DNA of 64,000 nt from Paenibacillus albus (GTDB lineage: Bacteria; Bacillota; Bacilli; Paenibacillales; Paenibacillaceae), in assembly GCF_003952225.1 (NCBI RefSeq), contig NZ_CP034437.1, positions 1,097,501-1,161,500 of the forward strand. The letters run 5' to 3'. The notes beneath the pieces were generated by a model. That model ran no database searches, was not told the DNA's origin, and was given only the letters and a program-made list of their open reading frames with translations. Both the position numbers and the translations under genes were made by a program. Within the stretch, counting starts at the first letter, position 1. Each line of letters begins with the position of its first letter. Shown piece after piece: positions 44,045-52,741 of this stretch.

Positions 44045-44409
44045 GGGGGCGTTTATGGATTCGACGGGGATAGTTCGAGCATGGGTTGCGGGTAGCAGGG
44101 AGTCGTCTGCTTCATCAACGCTAAAGCCAATTAAATGGCAAAACACAAAACAACTACGCTTTAGCAGCTTAATAACCTGTTAGCGTGCTCCTACCTAGCA
44201 TCGCCCATGTGACTAGACTAGGGGCTAACATGTAGTGGGATACGCCGTTCGGTCTCCGCCTGGGGTCGACGGAAGAAGATAATCAGGCTGACCCAACGCG
44301 TAGTCGGTTACGGGACGACGCTCGGGTGACATCAATACCGTGACTACACCCGTAGAAGCCTGTGTGGCGTTGTCTTCGGACAGGGGTTCAAATCCCCTCG
44401 CCTCCACCA
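44045..44409 (+). ncRNA. ssrA: Transfer-messenger RNA (tmRNA, SsrA)
   Basis: Rescues stalled ribosomes and tags the nascent chain for ClpP-type proteases. Length is 365 bases. The 5' end GGGGGCG pairs with CGCCTCC at the 3' end, followed by ACCA. The tRNA-like motifs GGATTCGACGGGG and GGTTCAAATCC are present. The tag frame (44137-44172) reads GKTQNNYALAA then TAA TAA, ending in the usual ALAA degron. TATACT near 43909 may be a distant -10, and the stem TAAACGG/CCGTTTA (44011-44035) directly precedes the mature 5' end. Nothing else is seen between smpB and here. The 3' end borders an AT-rich island. Confidence 0.97.
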
Positions 44410-44414
44410 AATGT

Positions 44415-44445
44415 AAAACCACATCCGCATGAGGATGTGGTTTTT
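44415..44445 (+). terminator. Terminator of ssrA
   Basis: Stem AAAACCACATCC/GGATGTGGTTTT and a T run. A very similar hairpin recurs at 48061. Confidence 0.9.
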
Positions 44446-44629
44446 GCTTTAATTTCAGTAGTGGAATAGTTAAGAAAATTAACTGCGAAGCTTGAGTTTA
44501 TCTCCTTAAAAAGATAAAAAATTCCTAATTCCTTATGAAAGAAAAAAATGTACTTTCTTGTAGTATTTTGTTACCTTTAAGGTACTATAATTGAAATTTT
44601 TTCTATTACTTTACCTGGAGGTAAATATT

Positions 44630-45079
44630 ATGTCGGTTTCCGTATTATGTACCAATGCAGAAAAATTCGCTGATAAAGTTAGGGAGTTACCAAACTTTAG
44701 AGGAGTCTCTTTACCTGATATTAAGGAGAAAGTCGAAAATTTATTGTCAATGATTGGTCGAGAAGGTGTATTTTCAACTTATACAAAACATGATATTAGT
44801 CATATTGAGTCGATGTTGTATAGTTTAGATTGGCTAATTCCAGAATCTACTCAGAAGGCATTTACTAGCGTAGATTGGTTACTCATTGTATTAACGGTAT
44901 ATTTTCATGATTTGGGTATGCTTGTAACTAAGGATGAGTATAAGCAGAGAGAAGTAAACTCTTTGTATACTGATTTCCGTAAATGGATTACTGAGGACCC
45001 ATCAGGAAAGGACTACTTATCCAGGGCTAAGGAACTGGATGATGAAGAAAAAGAAAAGTTTTTTATCAAGAATTCGTAA
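44630..45079 (+). CDS. HD-domain N-terminal part of a split HD/Hsp90-ATPase protein
   Basis: A 149-residue frame starting at ATG 44630 with GGAGG eight bases upstream. It carries the first half of an HD phosphohydrolase-like domain: KHDISHIESM (His-Asp near 54) and VYFHDLGMLVTKDEY (His-Asp near 93). It stops at TAA 45077 after KEKFFIKNS. The HD fold continues in the next frame (RKKNHAIRIKEWI, CESHHNNNLDKHD, RTADLIHVTKDR), so the two were once one reading frame. Dropping one T from the six-T run at 45059-45064 would restore it. Either a frameshift has broken the gene, or slippage at the run joins the parts, or this is a base-calling error. The AT-rich codon use differs from neighbouring genes. 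Confidence 0.65.
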   Translation: MSVSVLCTNAEKFADKVRELPNFRGVSLPDIKEKVENLLSMIGREGVFSTYTKHDISHIESMLYSLDWLIPESTQKAFTSVDWLLIVLTVYFHDLGMLVTKDEYKQREVNSLYTDFRKWITEDPSGKDYLSRAKELDDEEKEKFFIKNS

Positions 45080-47735
45080 GAAAAATCATGCTATTCGCAT
45101 AAAAGAATGGATTACAGGAAGGGTCCCGCATTATTGGGGAGAAGGAATACAAAAAGTTTCAAATGAAATAAGTGGAATATTGGATAAACTACCATCACGG
45201 TTTAAAGAAAATTTAGCGTGTGTTTGTGAGAGTCATCACAATAATAATCTTGATAAACATGATGTGTTTCCGCTATGTCAAAAGTATGGTAATCATAGAA
45301 ATGAAGTAGCCAATGTACAATATGCAGCTTTAATATTAAGAACAGCTGATTTAATACATGTTACTAAAGATAGAACTCCATCAGAAATGTACAAAATAAT
45401 TGGATTAACTGATCCCCTAGGTGTTGATGAATGGAAAAAGCAGTTGGGGACATTTTCAGTTAATATGTTAACACGTCAATTTGATCCGCAGGACAGGGAT
45501 AATCACTATATTTCCTTAAGTGCTGATTTTACTGAAGAACGCCCTTTTTTTTCACTCACTGAGTATTTAGTTTACGCTAATAGTGAAATAGAACAGACTA
45601 AACGTTGGGCGGATGCTAGTCAAGAATCACCGGATGCACAAGACTACATATTCCCGTGGAGAGGAATAAAGCCAGATATCAGGGTCGAAGGGAACCTACC
45701 TAAATTAATGAAGTTTAATTTAGATCGTGGGAAGCTTCTAGATCTATTGGTAGGACATACGATCTATAACGATCCTACAGTTGCGATTCGAGAGTTACTT
45801 CAGAACGGAATTGACGCAGTTAGATATCAATATTATCTTGAAAATAAAAAGATGGGGGATAAGGCAGCGATAGGTAATGTAAGGGTTCACTGGAACCATA
45901 ACAGCAAGGAATTAGTTGTACATGACAATGGAATAGGTATGAATCTTACAATTATAACAGAGCACTTAATGAAAGTTGGATCTTCTTACTATAACACTAC
46001 ACAGTTTAAAAGTGATAATTCTGATTTTACACCTATATCAAGGTTTGGCATTGGTGTTTTATCATGTTTTATGATATCTGATGATATTGAAATTATTACA
46101 AAAAGAAGCCAATGTCCAGGATATAGAATAAAGATGAGTTCTGTGCATGCTGATTATTTGTTAAAGGAGGTTCCCGAAGGAGATCAACTCTTAAAAGATA
46201 TTGGAGTTAGTGGAACAAAAATAACAATGAAACTTCGCTCATCGGTTGATCTCGATAAGAAAAATGTATTGGACATTATCAAGCATTGGATTACACTTCC
46301 TCCATGCGAAGTGATTTATATGGAGAACGAATTAATGGCACCTATAAAAGTAGGTTTCAATAACGCAGCCGAAGCACTACATCATTATTTGAGTGATGGT
46401 CAAAGAAAAGGGAAAGTTGATTATGAAATTATCACTAGAAAAAAGGTGGTTGGTAAAGAGACATATGAGTTGGCTTTTGCAGTAAGGAGTAATGGTTATG
46501 AAAGAAGTTTTTATCAAAATCTTAGTTCTATCCCAAAAGTCTGCATCGAGGGGATAAGGACGGGAGAGAGCTTACCTGGGTTTAGCCCTCATCTTGAAGC
46601 ATCTATTTGCGCTGTGCTTTCAGTAAGTGGTAATGGAAAGTTTCGAACTACTGTATCTAGAGCTGACTTAGAGGAGGATGAGGAGTTCAATAGAGTTGCA
46701 TTGATATGTGCTGAAATGCTATTTAGCCATGTTGAGACCGAAGTGCGAGAAATGTCTGAAAGAAAAGGCGCTCCATTATCGCGATCTTCAACCGCTGGAT
46801 TATGGATTTATAGATCATTAGAAAGAAGCGTCCACAAAAGAGGTATCAGAGAGTATTTATATTCACTTTTTAATAACCTACCATTAGTAGTCATTGAAGA
46901 ACGGAACTTTTCAGATAGATCGAATAATAAAAAACTAGTCAGTCAAAACGAATTAAATGATTATGATTACTTCTGGACTATTGAGTCAAGGCTTGTTGAT
47001 AATTTAGGGATTATTTCAAGGGATATAGGTAGAGAACTCAACTTCAATGAGTTCTTGGATAAATTTGCTGAAGGTGTATTAAGACAAGAAATCTCTCCAA
47101 TAGTCTTCGACCCTCAAAATTATTCTCGGATGATAAAAAATACACATAGCGTAGCTTATGTTGAATTTAGTAAGCAATATCAACACACCCTTGTTAAATG
47201 GGTTAAAAATGAAGTAACAACAGTAGTTGAACCTTGGGTAGGGTATGTCAGTGAAAACATGGGAGAGATTTATGAGATTATAGAAAGTACACATAATAGA
47301 CGCTTTCCTTTTAGGTCTAATTACTATTCTGGATCTGAAATCATTCACTATTCTGAGATAGTAGGTGATTTAGAAAGTATAGAAGGCATTACAACTAGAC
47401 TTGTATGTATCATTAGAAAGGGCACGGAACTTGAAGGAAAAGTAAACAAGATAATTGGATTTTTCAATTTAAGAATGAATAAATTATCAGAATCCAACGA
47501 ATCTTTGCAGGAAGTAGCCCTCATGGTTAGTATATATGGTTGTTTTATGGATTCCCTTTTAAATAGAAGTAGAATTGAGTTAAATGATAGATTATCTAGT
47601 TTTCGTGGGAGTATTAAAAGAAATAGTGAACTTGAATGGTTATTAGACGAAATTGAGAATCTGGTTAAGGATGAATATTGGTTCGATGCTAGTCATTATT
47701 GGAGAGATTGGAGTCGTGCATTTCTAGATTATTAA
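45039..47735 (+). CDS. Rest of HD domain plus Hsp90/HtpG-type ATPase protein
   Basis: An 898-residue frame. Residues ~8-115 complete the HD domain of the upstream frame. Residues ~230-400 are a GHKL (gyrase/Hsp90/MutL-type) ATPase: N-box AIRELLQNGIDAVR (Glu252, Asn256), G1 box DNGIGM (296-301), G2 box SRFGIGVLSCF (334-344). The remaining ~450 residues have no motif I know and may be an effector or substrate-binding region. ATG 45039 has AAGGA five bases upstream, so separate translation is possible, but the product would start inside the HD fold. HD plus Hsp90-like ATPase proteins occur in bacterial genomic islands, and a role in phage defence or stress is inference only. Confidence 0.75.
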   Translation: MMKKKKSFLSRIRKKNHAIRIKEWITGRVPHYWGEGIQKVSNEISGILDKLPSRFKENLACVCESHHNNNLDKHDVFPLCQKYGNHRNEVANVQYAALILRTADLIHVTKDRTPSEMYKIIGLTDPLGVDEWKKQLGTFSVNMLTRQFDPQDRDNHYISLSADFTEERPFFSLTEYLVYANSEIEQTKRWADASQESPDAQDYIFPWRGIKPDIRVEGNLPKLMKFNLDRGKLLDLLVGHTIYNDPTVAIRELLQNGIDAVRYQYYLENKKMGDKAAIGNVRVHWNHNSKELVVHDNGIGMNLTIITEHLMKVGSSYYNTTQFKSDNSDFTPISRFGIGVLSCFMISDDIEIITKRSQCPGYRIKMSSVHADYLLKEVPEGDQLLKDIGVSGTKITMKLRSSVDLDKKNVLDIIKHWITLPPCEVIYMENELMAPIKVGFNNAAEALHHYLSDGQRKGKVDYEIITRKKVVGKETYELAFAVRSNGYERSFYQNLSSIPKVCIEGIRTGESLPGFSPHLEASICAVLSVSGNGKFRTTVSRADLEEDEEFNRVALICAEMLFSHVETEVREMSERKGAPLSRSSTAGLWIYRSLERSVHKRGIREYLYSLFNNLPLVVIEERNFSDRSNNKKLVSQNELNDYDYFWTIESRLVDNLGIISRDIGRELNFNEFLDKFAEGVLRQEISPIVFDPQNYSRMIKNTHSVAYVEFSKQYQHTLVKWVKNEVTTVVEPWVGYVSENMGEIYEIIESTHNRRFPFRSNYYSGSEIIHYSEIVGDLESIEGITTRLVCIIRKGTELEGKVNKIIGFFNLRMNKLSESNESLQEVALMVSIYGCFMDSLLNRSRIELNDRLSSFRGSIKRNSELEWLLDEIENLVKDEYWFDASHYWRDWSRAFLDY

Positions 47736-47885
47736 TACTTTGTTTCTGTGTCGATTGAGGAAGAGGTGCTTGATTTCTAGCTATTAATTGTGAAAAAATA
47801 TATTTCAGAATATTTCAGTGATTTTTTTTGAAATTTATATCAGCTTTGTTTTCTAGGTCATATGTAGTGTAAAGTCCATTTTAAT

Positions 47886-48060
47886 GTGAATCGCAGTCAA
47901 TTCCGAAGCTCAAGGCATGGGATTCGCTATTTCATCCTGTACGATTCAAGATGTAGTGAAGTAGTTGATGGTGGGAACTACGGAAGATCTTTTTAGTCTG
48001 ATACCATATTGCCGGAGCTCATAGCAGTGGATGGTGGATTAATCAGTCCCCTCCACCTCT
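47886..48060 (+). pseudogene. Decayed 3' end of an htrA-type protease gene and its downstream region
   Basis: Starting GTGAAT-CGCAGTCAA, about 175 bases align with the end of the intact htrA gene (52625-52810). GAAGCTCAAGGCATGGGATT and most of the following 50 bases are identical, with a 2-base gap, substitutions and an early TAG. Similarity continues past the coding part through the CCTCC-CC motif. Only the 3' end is left, so the rest of the copy was lost. The 150 bases before it (47736-47885) are AT-rich and show nothing recognisable. Confidence 0.85.
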
Positions 48061-48091
48061 AAAAAACCACATCCACACGGATGTGGTTTTT
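48061..48091 (+). terminator. Terminator, near copy of the ssrA terminator
   Basis: Stem AACCACATCC/GGATGTGGTT with loop ACAC and flanking A and T runs. The stem sequence matches that at 44415. Confidence 0.8.
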
Positions 48092-48214
48092 CCTTTCCCC
48101 CATAAATCTTTTTTAGGATTTTACAATCCACAAATGTACCCATGCTATTATTAACTCGATTAAATGTCGGTCACATTAAATAACGGTTATTTTCGATACG
48201 AGTAGGGGGAGCGA

Positions 48215-49108
48215 ATGAGACGCGGAGTAGTTATTTTCGTTTGTATTGCGGTAATTTTGTGTGCAGCTTATTTCATTAGGCAGGGCGGAGAGTCGGACCA
48301 TTTGACAATCGGGCTTGTGCCTTCCGGTGACCCGGAGACGATGAAGAAGAATTTTGAACCGGTCAGAGCTTATTTGGAGCAAGAGACGGGCTACAAAGTG
48401 GTTACGACGATTCCCAAGGACTATGCCGGATTAATTGAAGCCATGAAGAACAAAGAGGTGGATATCGGCTGGTTTGGAGCCTTTTCTTACATCGCCGCCA
48501 AGAGCGAGATGGAGCTCGAGCCACTCGTCATTCAATATCGCAAAGGCTCGGGAATTACATACCGCTCTTTGATCATCACCAAGCAGGACTCCCAGATCCA
48601 TTCCATAGAGGATCTTCAAGGAAAGACATTCGCCTTCGTTGATCCAGGCTCTACCTCCGGATTCGTAATTCCGTACTCCTTATTCAACAGCCGACACATC
48701 GATATGACCCGTTATTTTGCGAAGACGGTGTACTCCGGATCCCACGATGCGGTGCTATTGGATGTGATGTCGAAGAAAGTGGATGCAGGGGCAATGGAGG
48801 ATTTAACTTTAAAGAAGAACATCGAAGCGGGCAAGTACAAGGAACAGGATATTCGCGTTATCTGGCAGTCGAATGAAATCCCCGGTTCTCCATTCGTGGC
48901 AAGAGCGGATCTATCTGACAGAGCAAAGAAGAAGTTTAAGACGGCCATGTTAACGATCCATGAGAAGTCACCTGACTCCATTCGAGTCTTAGATGCCAAG
49001 ATCGAGAAATACGTGGAAGTCCAAGACAGCCAATACAATGAAATCAGCAACATATCGAACGTTCTTGGGAAGCAATTCATTTTAGACAATTTCTTGAAAA
49101 AGAAATGA
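48215..49108 (+). CDS. PhnD-like (phosphate/phosphonate-type) substrate-binding protein
   Basis: Extracytoplasmic binding protein of 297 residues. A single N-terminal membrane segment (~4-21) anchors or exports it; a Cys at ~17 lacks a proper lipobox. The PhnD-type fold is indicated by TIGLVPSGDPETMKKNFEPV, then YAGLIEAMKNKEVDIGWFG and GSTSGFVIPYSLF. No transporter genes lie beside it. The next gene, 31 bases away, encodes a Cache-GGDEF-EAL protein, so this may be a sensing partner rather than an import protein. AGGGGGAG precedes the ATG. Confidence 0.85.
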   Translation: MRRGVVIFVCIAVILCAAYFIRQGGESDHLTIGLVPSGDPETMKKNFEPVRAYLEQETGYKVVTTIPKDYAGLIEAMKNKEVDIGWFGAFSYIAAKSEMELEPLVIQYRKGSGITYRSLIITKQDSQIHSIEDLQGKTFAFVDPGSTSGFVIPYSLFNSRHIDMTRYFAKTVYSGSHDAVLLDVMSKKVDAGAMEDLTLKKNIEAGKYKEQDIRVIWQSNEIPGSPFVARADLSDRAKKKFKTAMLTIHEKSPDSIRVLDAKIEKYVEVQDSQYNEISNISNVLGKQFILDNFLKKK

Positions 49109-49139
49109 ACGCTAATCAAGCACAAAGGGGTTTCATACT

Positions 49140-51563
49140 TTGAAATGGAATAGCATCAAGTTCATGGCCACTGCTTTAATTCTAAGCCTTGGCCTGGCGG
49201 TGATCCTCACTTTCGGGTACACTTCCTTTAAAAATACGAAGTCGAACTTTAAGCAGTCCTATTTTAAGGAATCGCAGCTCAAGCTGGAGCAAGCACAATT
49301 GCAGTTTGAGAATCTGATCCGCAATGCCAATCAGTTCCTCGCTCAATTCTCCCAGACGAACGACACGATGAGTGCGGCAACAACGAAGGACCCGTCACGC
49401 TTGAACTCTCTTCTCCAAACGGTGCAGCAGACGATCCTTAACAGTAGTTCGGTGAAGCTCGGATTAGCGAACGGAATGTTGTACAGCGGGCCTTCCGTAA
49501 AGATGCCGTCTAGCTACGACCCCAGAGAGCAAGTCTGGTATGTGGTAGGTAAACACTCTGAAACGAAGCCAGTTTGGACCGATCCCTATTTGGACTACGT
49601 TAATCAGAAAATCATCATTACGGCATCGCGTACGGTGTGGTCCCCTAGCGGAGAGCCTGTTGGTGTGCTCGCGGTTGATTTTGACCTATCGTCAATAAGC
49701 GGGTATATCGGCGGCTCCAAAATCGGGAACAAAGGCTTTATCATGCTTCTAAGCCCGAGCGGCACTATTCTGGCGGATACGGATAATTTTGCGATCGGGG
49801 AGAAGCCTTTCGGTAATCAGTTTGATGCGTTTGCGAGTACGGCTCAAGGGGAACCGGTCGAGTATAGCTTCAAGGGCAAGCTGTACTATATTAAATTGAA
49901 TCTTGTCCGCGAGAATGGCATGGCGGTTGTAACTGGCGTCAGCAAGACGGAAATCAATGAGGATGCTTGGACCGTACTCTATCCCGTCTTCATTATCGGA
50001 TTCATCTGTCTGGCGTTATTCGGCTTGGTTACTTATTACTTCGTGCTTAGAGGGATTGCCCCGCTGCAACGCTTGGTTAGCTTGATGAAATCGGTTGAAC
50101 ATGGCGATTATAGCGTGCATGCAACGATACGAACCTATAACGAAATTCGCAGCCTCTCCCAAAGTTTTAATTTAATGACAGAAGGAATCAGGAAGCGGGA
50201 TGAAGAGTTAAGCGCATCGAACGATAAAATATACCGGCTTGCCTATTTCGACTCTTTGACGGGATTGCTCAATCGCCGCCATTTGCTGGAGACTACCGCA
50301 GACGCTTTATCAGGGAATCCCGATTTAGGAATTGCGGTCATCTATGTGGACTTGGACAATTTCAAAACCATTAACGATACGCTTGGTCATTCCGCAGGAG
50401 ATTACGTTCTAGTCGAGGTAGCCTCGCGCTTGGAAGCCATCGCTTACCCCGACAAATATGCTTCGCGCATCGGCGGCGATGAATTCGTCTTAGTGCTGCA
50501 CAACGTGGAAAACAGGACAATGGTGGAGGAGGCGCTGCAGCAGTTTATCTGTTCCATCGAACTCCCGCTCAATTATCGGGACCAGGTTTGCAATGTTTCT
50601 GCTTCGATTGGGGTATCATTCTATCCGGAGCATGGCGTAACGATAGAGGAGCTATTGCAGAAGGCGGATATGGCCATGTACCAATCCAAGGCAAAGGGTA
50701 AGAATCAATACTGCATGTTCGATAAAAGCATACAATTGCAAATCACCGAGAAAGCTTACATGGAGCGCAGTATAAAAGAAGCTTTGCGAAATAAGCAATT
50801 CGAGCTTTATTACCAGCCGATTTATGATTGCTCGGAAGGATGCATTACGAGTGTGGAGACGCTCCTCAGGTGCCACTCCCCTGCGCTCTCGGGAATTCCC
50901 ACACAGACCATCATCGAAACGGCGGAGCAGACGGGGCTAATCGTTCCGCTGGACAAGTGGGTGCTTGAAGAGGCATGCCGCTTTGCCAGTAAGCTGAACG
51001 CGCACCGCTCTCGAGGCATAAGAGTTACGGTCAACGTATCCGCAAACGATATTGCGCAGCAGGGTTTTGTGAAGCAAGTGGAGGATGCCCTGAATCGCAA
51101 TCAATTGAAGCCGGACTGGCTGGGGCTCGAATTGACGGAAACGGTTCTGATCAATTCCTTCGAGGGAAGCCGGAGCAAGCTGGAGGCAATAAAGGAGATT
51201 GGGGTAAGCATCTATCTAGATGACTTTGGTACAGGCTACTCCTCTCTCCATTATTTGAAGCTGCTTCCCATCGACTACGTGAAAATCGACAAAAGCTTCG
51301 TGAATTCTATGCTGCAGTCCGAAAGAGACGGGCTCTTCATGAAAACGCTCGTAGAGCTTACGCATACGATTGATTTGAAGGTGGTCGCAGAAGGCGTTGA
51401 AACAGCCGAGCAAGAGAGCATGCTGCTCCACTATCAATGCGATATGCTGCAAGGCTATCATATTGGAAGGCCGCGCAATGAAGAAGATACACTACGTTAC
51501 TTATTAAATGGCGCTAATCATCAGGATGCTTTTAAGCCAATCATTTCTATTATTAACCATTAG
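49140..51563 (+). CDS. Cache-HAMP-GGDEF-EAL cyclic-di-GMP signalling protein
   Basis: Membrane protein of 807 residues that likely makes and/or breaks cyclic di-GMP. Order: membrane helix (~10-30), extracytoplasmic double Cache domain (~35-275, with DPREQVWYVVGK and PVWTDPYLDY), second helix (~280-303), HAMP (~305-355), GGDEF (motif IGGDEF at 444-449), EAL (~545-795). The EAL box reads Glu573-Thr-Leu, but NVSANDIAQQGF, LGLELTETVL, YLDDFGTGYSSL, VKIDKSF and VVAEGVET are intact, so activity is plausible. No RxxD inhibitory site is seen before GGDEF. TTG 49140 follows AAAGGGG. It probably works with the PhnD-like protein. Confidence 0.92.
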   Translation: MKWNSIKFMATALILSLGLAVILTFGYTSFKNTKSNFKQSYFKESQLKLEQAQLQFENLIRNANQFLAQFSQTNDTMSAATTKDPSRLNSLLQTVQQTILNSSSVKLGLANGMLYSGPSVKMPSSYDPREQVWYVVGKHSETKPVWTDPYLDYVNQKIIITASRTVWSPSGEPVGVLAVDFDLSSISGYIGGSKIGNKGFIMLLSPSGTILADTDNFAIGEKPFGNQFDAFASTAQGEPVEYSFKGKLYYIKLNLVRENGMAVVTGVSKTEINEDAWTVLYPVFIIGFICLALFGLVTYYFVLRGIAPLQRLVSLMKSVEHGDYSVHATIRTYNEIRSLSQSFNLMTEGIRKRDEELSASNDKIYRLAYFDSLTGLLNRRHLLETTADALSGNPDLGIAVIYVDLDNFKTINDTLGHSAGDYVLVEVASRLEAIAYPDKYASRIGGDEFVLVLHNVENRTMVEEALQQFICSIELPLNYRDQVCNVSASIGVSFYPEHGVTIEELLQKADMAMYQSKAKGKNQYCMFDKSIQLQITEKAYMERSIKEALRNKQFELYYQPIYDCSEGCITSVETLLRCHSPALSGIPTQTIIETAEQTGLIVPLDKWVLEEACRFASKLNAHRSRGIRVTVNVSANDIAQQGFVKQVEDALNRNQLKPDWLGLELTETVLINSFEGSRSKLEAIKEIGVSIYLDDFGTGYSSLHYLKLLPIDYVKIDKSFVNSMLQSERDGLFMKTLVELTHTIDLKVVAEGVETAEQESMLLHYQCDMLQGYHIGRPRNEEDTLRYLLNGANHQDAFKPIISIINH

Positions 51564-51652
51564 CTTCTCAGGAACCTTTTAGCTAGATTTAAGCTTCATT
51601 TTAGAATCGTCCTGCATAATAGAGTCATCAAGAGCTCAGGAGGATGATTCTA

Positions 51653-52741
51653 ATGCATGATAATATGGAAATGAACAATGATCTCAATAACTCCAACTCC
51701 ACCGAAGGAATGACCACATATCGCTATGATTCTTCGAAAAGGGTGGCTTCCTTACAGAGAGTGTATGATGAAGCAATTGCGGCGAATGAGGGAATAGGAG
51801 CTTCAGGAAGCGGCGGGAATCGCCGGAAACGGACGTCTGCTCGATCGGTTCTGGCAGCTTTTCTTGTTGGGGCTTTAGTGGTTGGAGGGTTAACCTACAC
51901 GTCCGACCGAATGAACTTGTTCAGCGGGGGAACTTCCAATGCAGTACAAACGAAAGTTGCGAACGGTGACTCAAGCTCAGCTGATGCCGGAGTAACGACC
52001 GCTTCGCTCAAATCCTCTACGGACAACTTCGCTTCGGTGTTCAGTCAAGCGAACCCTGCAGTCGTGGAGATTGCGAACTATGGGGTGGAGAACAGCCAGT
52101 CGAATTCCAACCTCTTCGGCAGAAACGGCGGCTGGTCGGGAAGTCGGCAGCAGTCGCAGCAAAGCAGCGCGGATCCAGTGCTGATGGGGACGGGGTCCGG
52201 ATTCTTTTTCAATAAAGACGGTTATATCCTGACGAACCAGCACGTCATTGCAGATGCCACAGAGCTTAAGATAACCGTACCTGGATATGATGATCCGCTT
52301 ACAGCTAAGGTCGTTAACGCAAACAAAGATCTGGATTTAGCGGTACTCAAGGTGGATAGCCCGGACGGCAAAGATTTTCCAGCGCTAAGCTTTGGCGACT
52401 CGGATCAGGCGAATATCGGCGACTGGGTCGTCGCGATTGGCAATCCGTACGGCTTGGATCACACGATGACAATCGGCGTGCTTAGCGCGAAGGAGCGTCC
52501 GATTACGGTTACGGAGGACGACGGCTCTGAACATCAGTACAAACATCTTCTGCAAACCGACGCTTCCATCAACCCTGGCAATTCGGGCGGGCCGCTGCTC
52601 AACGCGAAAGGACAAGTAATTGGAGTGAATACCGCAGTCAACGCCGAAGCTCAAGGCATGGGATTCGCTATTTCATCCAGTACGATTCAGGATGCAGTGA
52701 AGAAGATGATGGAGGGAACGACGGAAACCTCCTCCTTCTAA
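51653..52741 (+). CDS. htrA: HtrA/DegP-type trypsin-like serine protease without PDZ domain
   Basis: Membrane-anchored quality-control protease of 362 residues. The cytoplasmic N-terminus (~1-63) precedes a membrane helix (SVLAAFLVGALVVGGLTYTS), a Ser/Asn/Gln-rich linker, and the protease domain with His197 (LTNQHVIADA), Asp228 (DLDLAVLKV) and Ser311 (NPGNSGGPLL). It ends at TIQDAVKKMMEGTTETSSF, right where relatives begin a PDZ domain. ATG 51653 has AGGAGG nine bases upstream; ATG 51644 abuts that site. A damaged copy of its 3' end lies at 47886. Surface stress control is likely but unproven. Confidence 0.9.
   Translation: MHDNMEMNNDLNNSNSTEGMTTYRYDSSKRVASLQRVYDEAIAANEGIGASGSGGNRRKRTSARSVLAAFLVGALVVGGLTYTSDRMNLFSGGTSNAVQTKVANGDSSSADAGVTTASLKSSTDNFASVFSQANPAVVEIANYGVENSQSNSNLFGRNGGWSGSRQQSQQSSADPVLMGTGSGFFFNKDGYILTNQHVIADATELKITVPGYDDPLTAKVVNANKDLDLAVLKVDSPDGKDFPALSFGDSDQANIGDWVVAIGNPYGLDHTMTIGVLSAKERPITVTEDDGSEHQYKHLLQTDASINPGNSGGPLLNAKGQVIGVNTAVNAEAQGMGFAISSSTIQDAVKKMMEGTTETSSF

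Larger units (their letters stand above)
44410..48060 (+). mobile_element. AT-rich island inserted at the 3' end of ssrA (candidate)
   Basis: The sequence changes sharply in base and codon composition right after the tmRNA 3' end and returns to the usual composition near 48100. It carries an HD/Hsp90-ATPase reading-frame pair and a decayed htrA fragment. At its right end, CCCCTCCACC followed by a near copy of the ssrA terminator (48047-48091) resembles the ssrA 3' end plus terminator (44397-44445), as expected for flanking attachment repeats. ssrA is a well-known integration site. No integrase is present, so this would be a relic; the limits are approximate. Confidence 0.5.

Noticed and set aside
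44225..44422. Minus-strand frame over the tmRNA 3' half
   Set aside because: It is antisense to a structured RNA gene and its product has no features; tRNA-like genes often give such frames.
47077..47350. 89-codon minus-strand frame in the ATPase gene
   Set aside because: Antisense within a conserved coding frame, AT-rich, no ribosome site or recognisable domain.
44410..48214. Integrase or phage genes in the ssrA island
   Set aside because: No tyrosine or serine recombinase motif or phage structural gene was found; only the HD/ATPase frames and the htrA relic are present.
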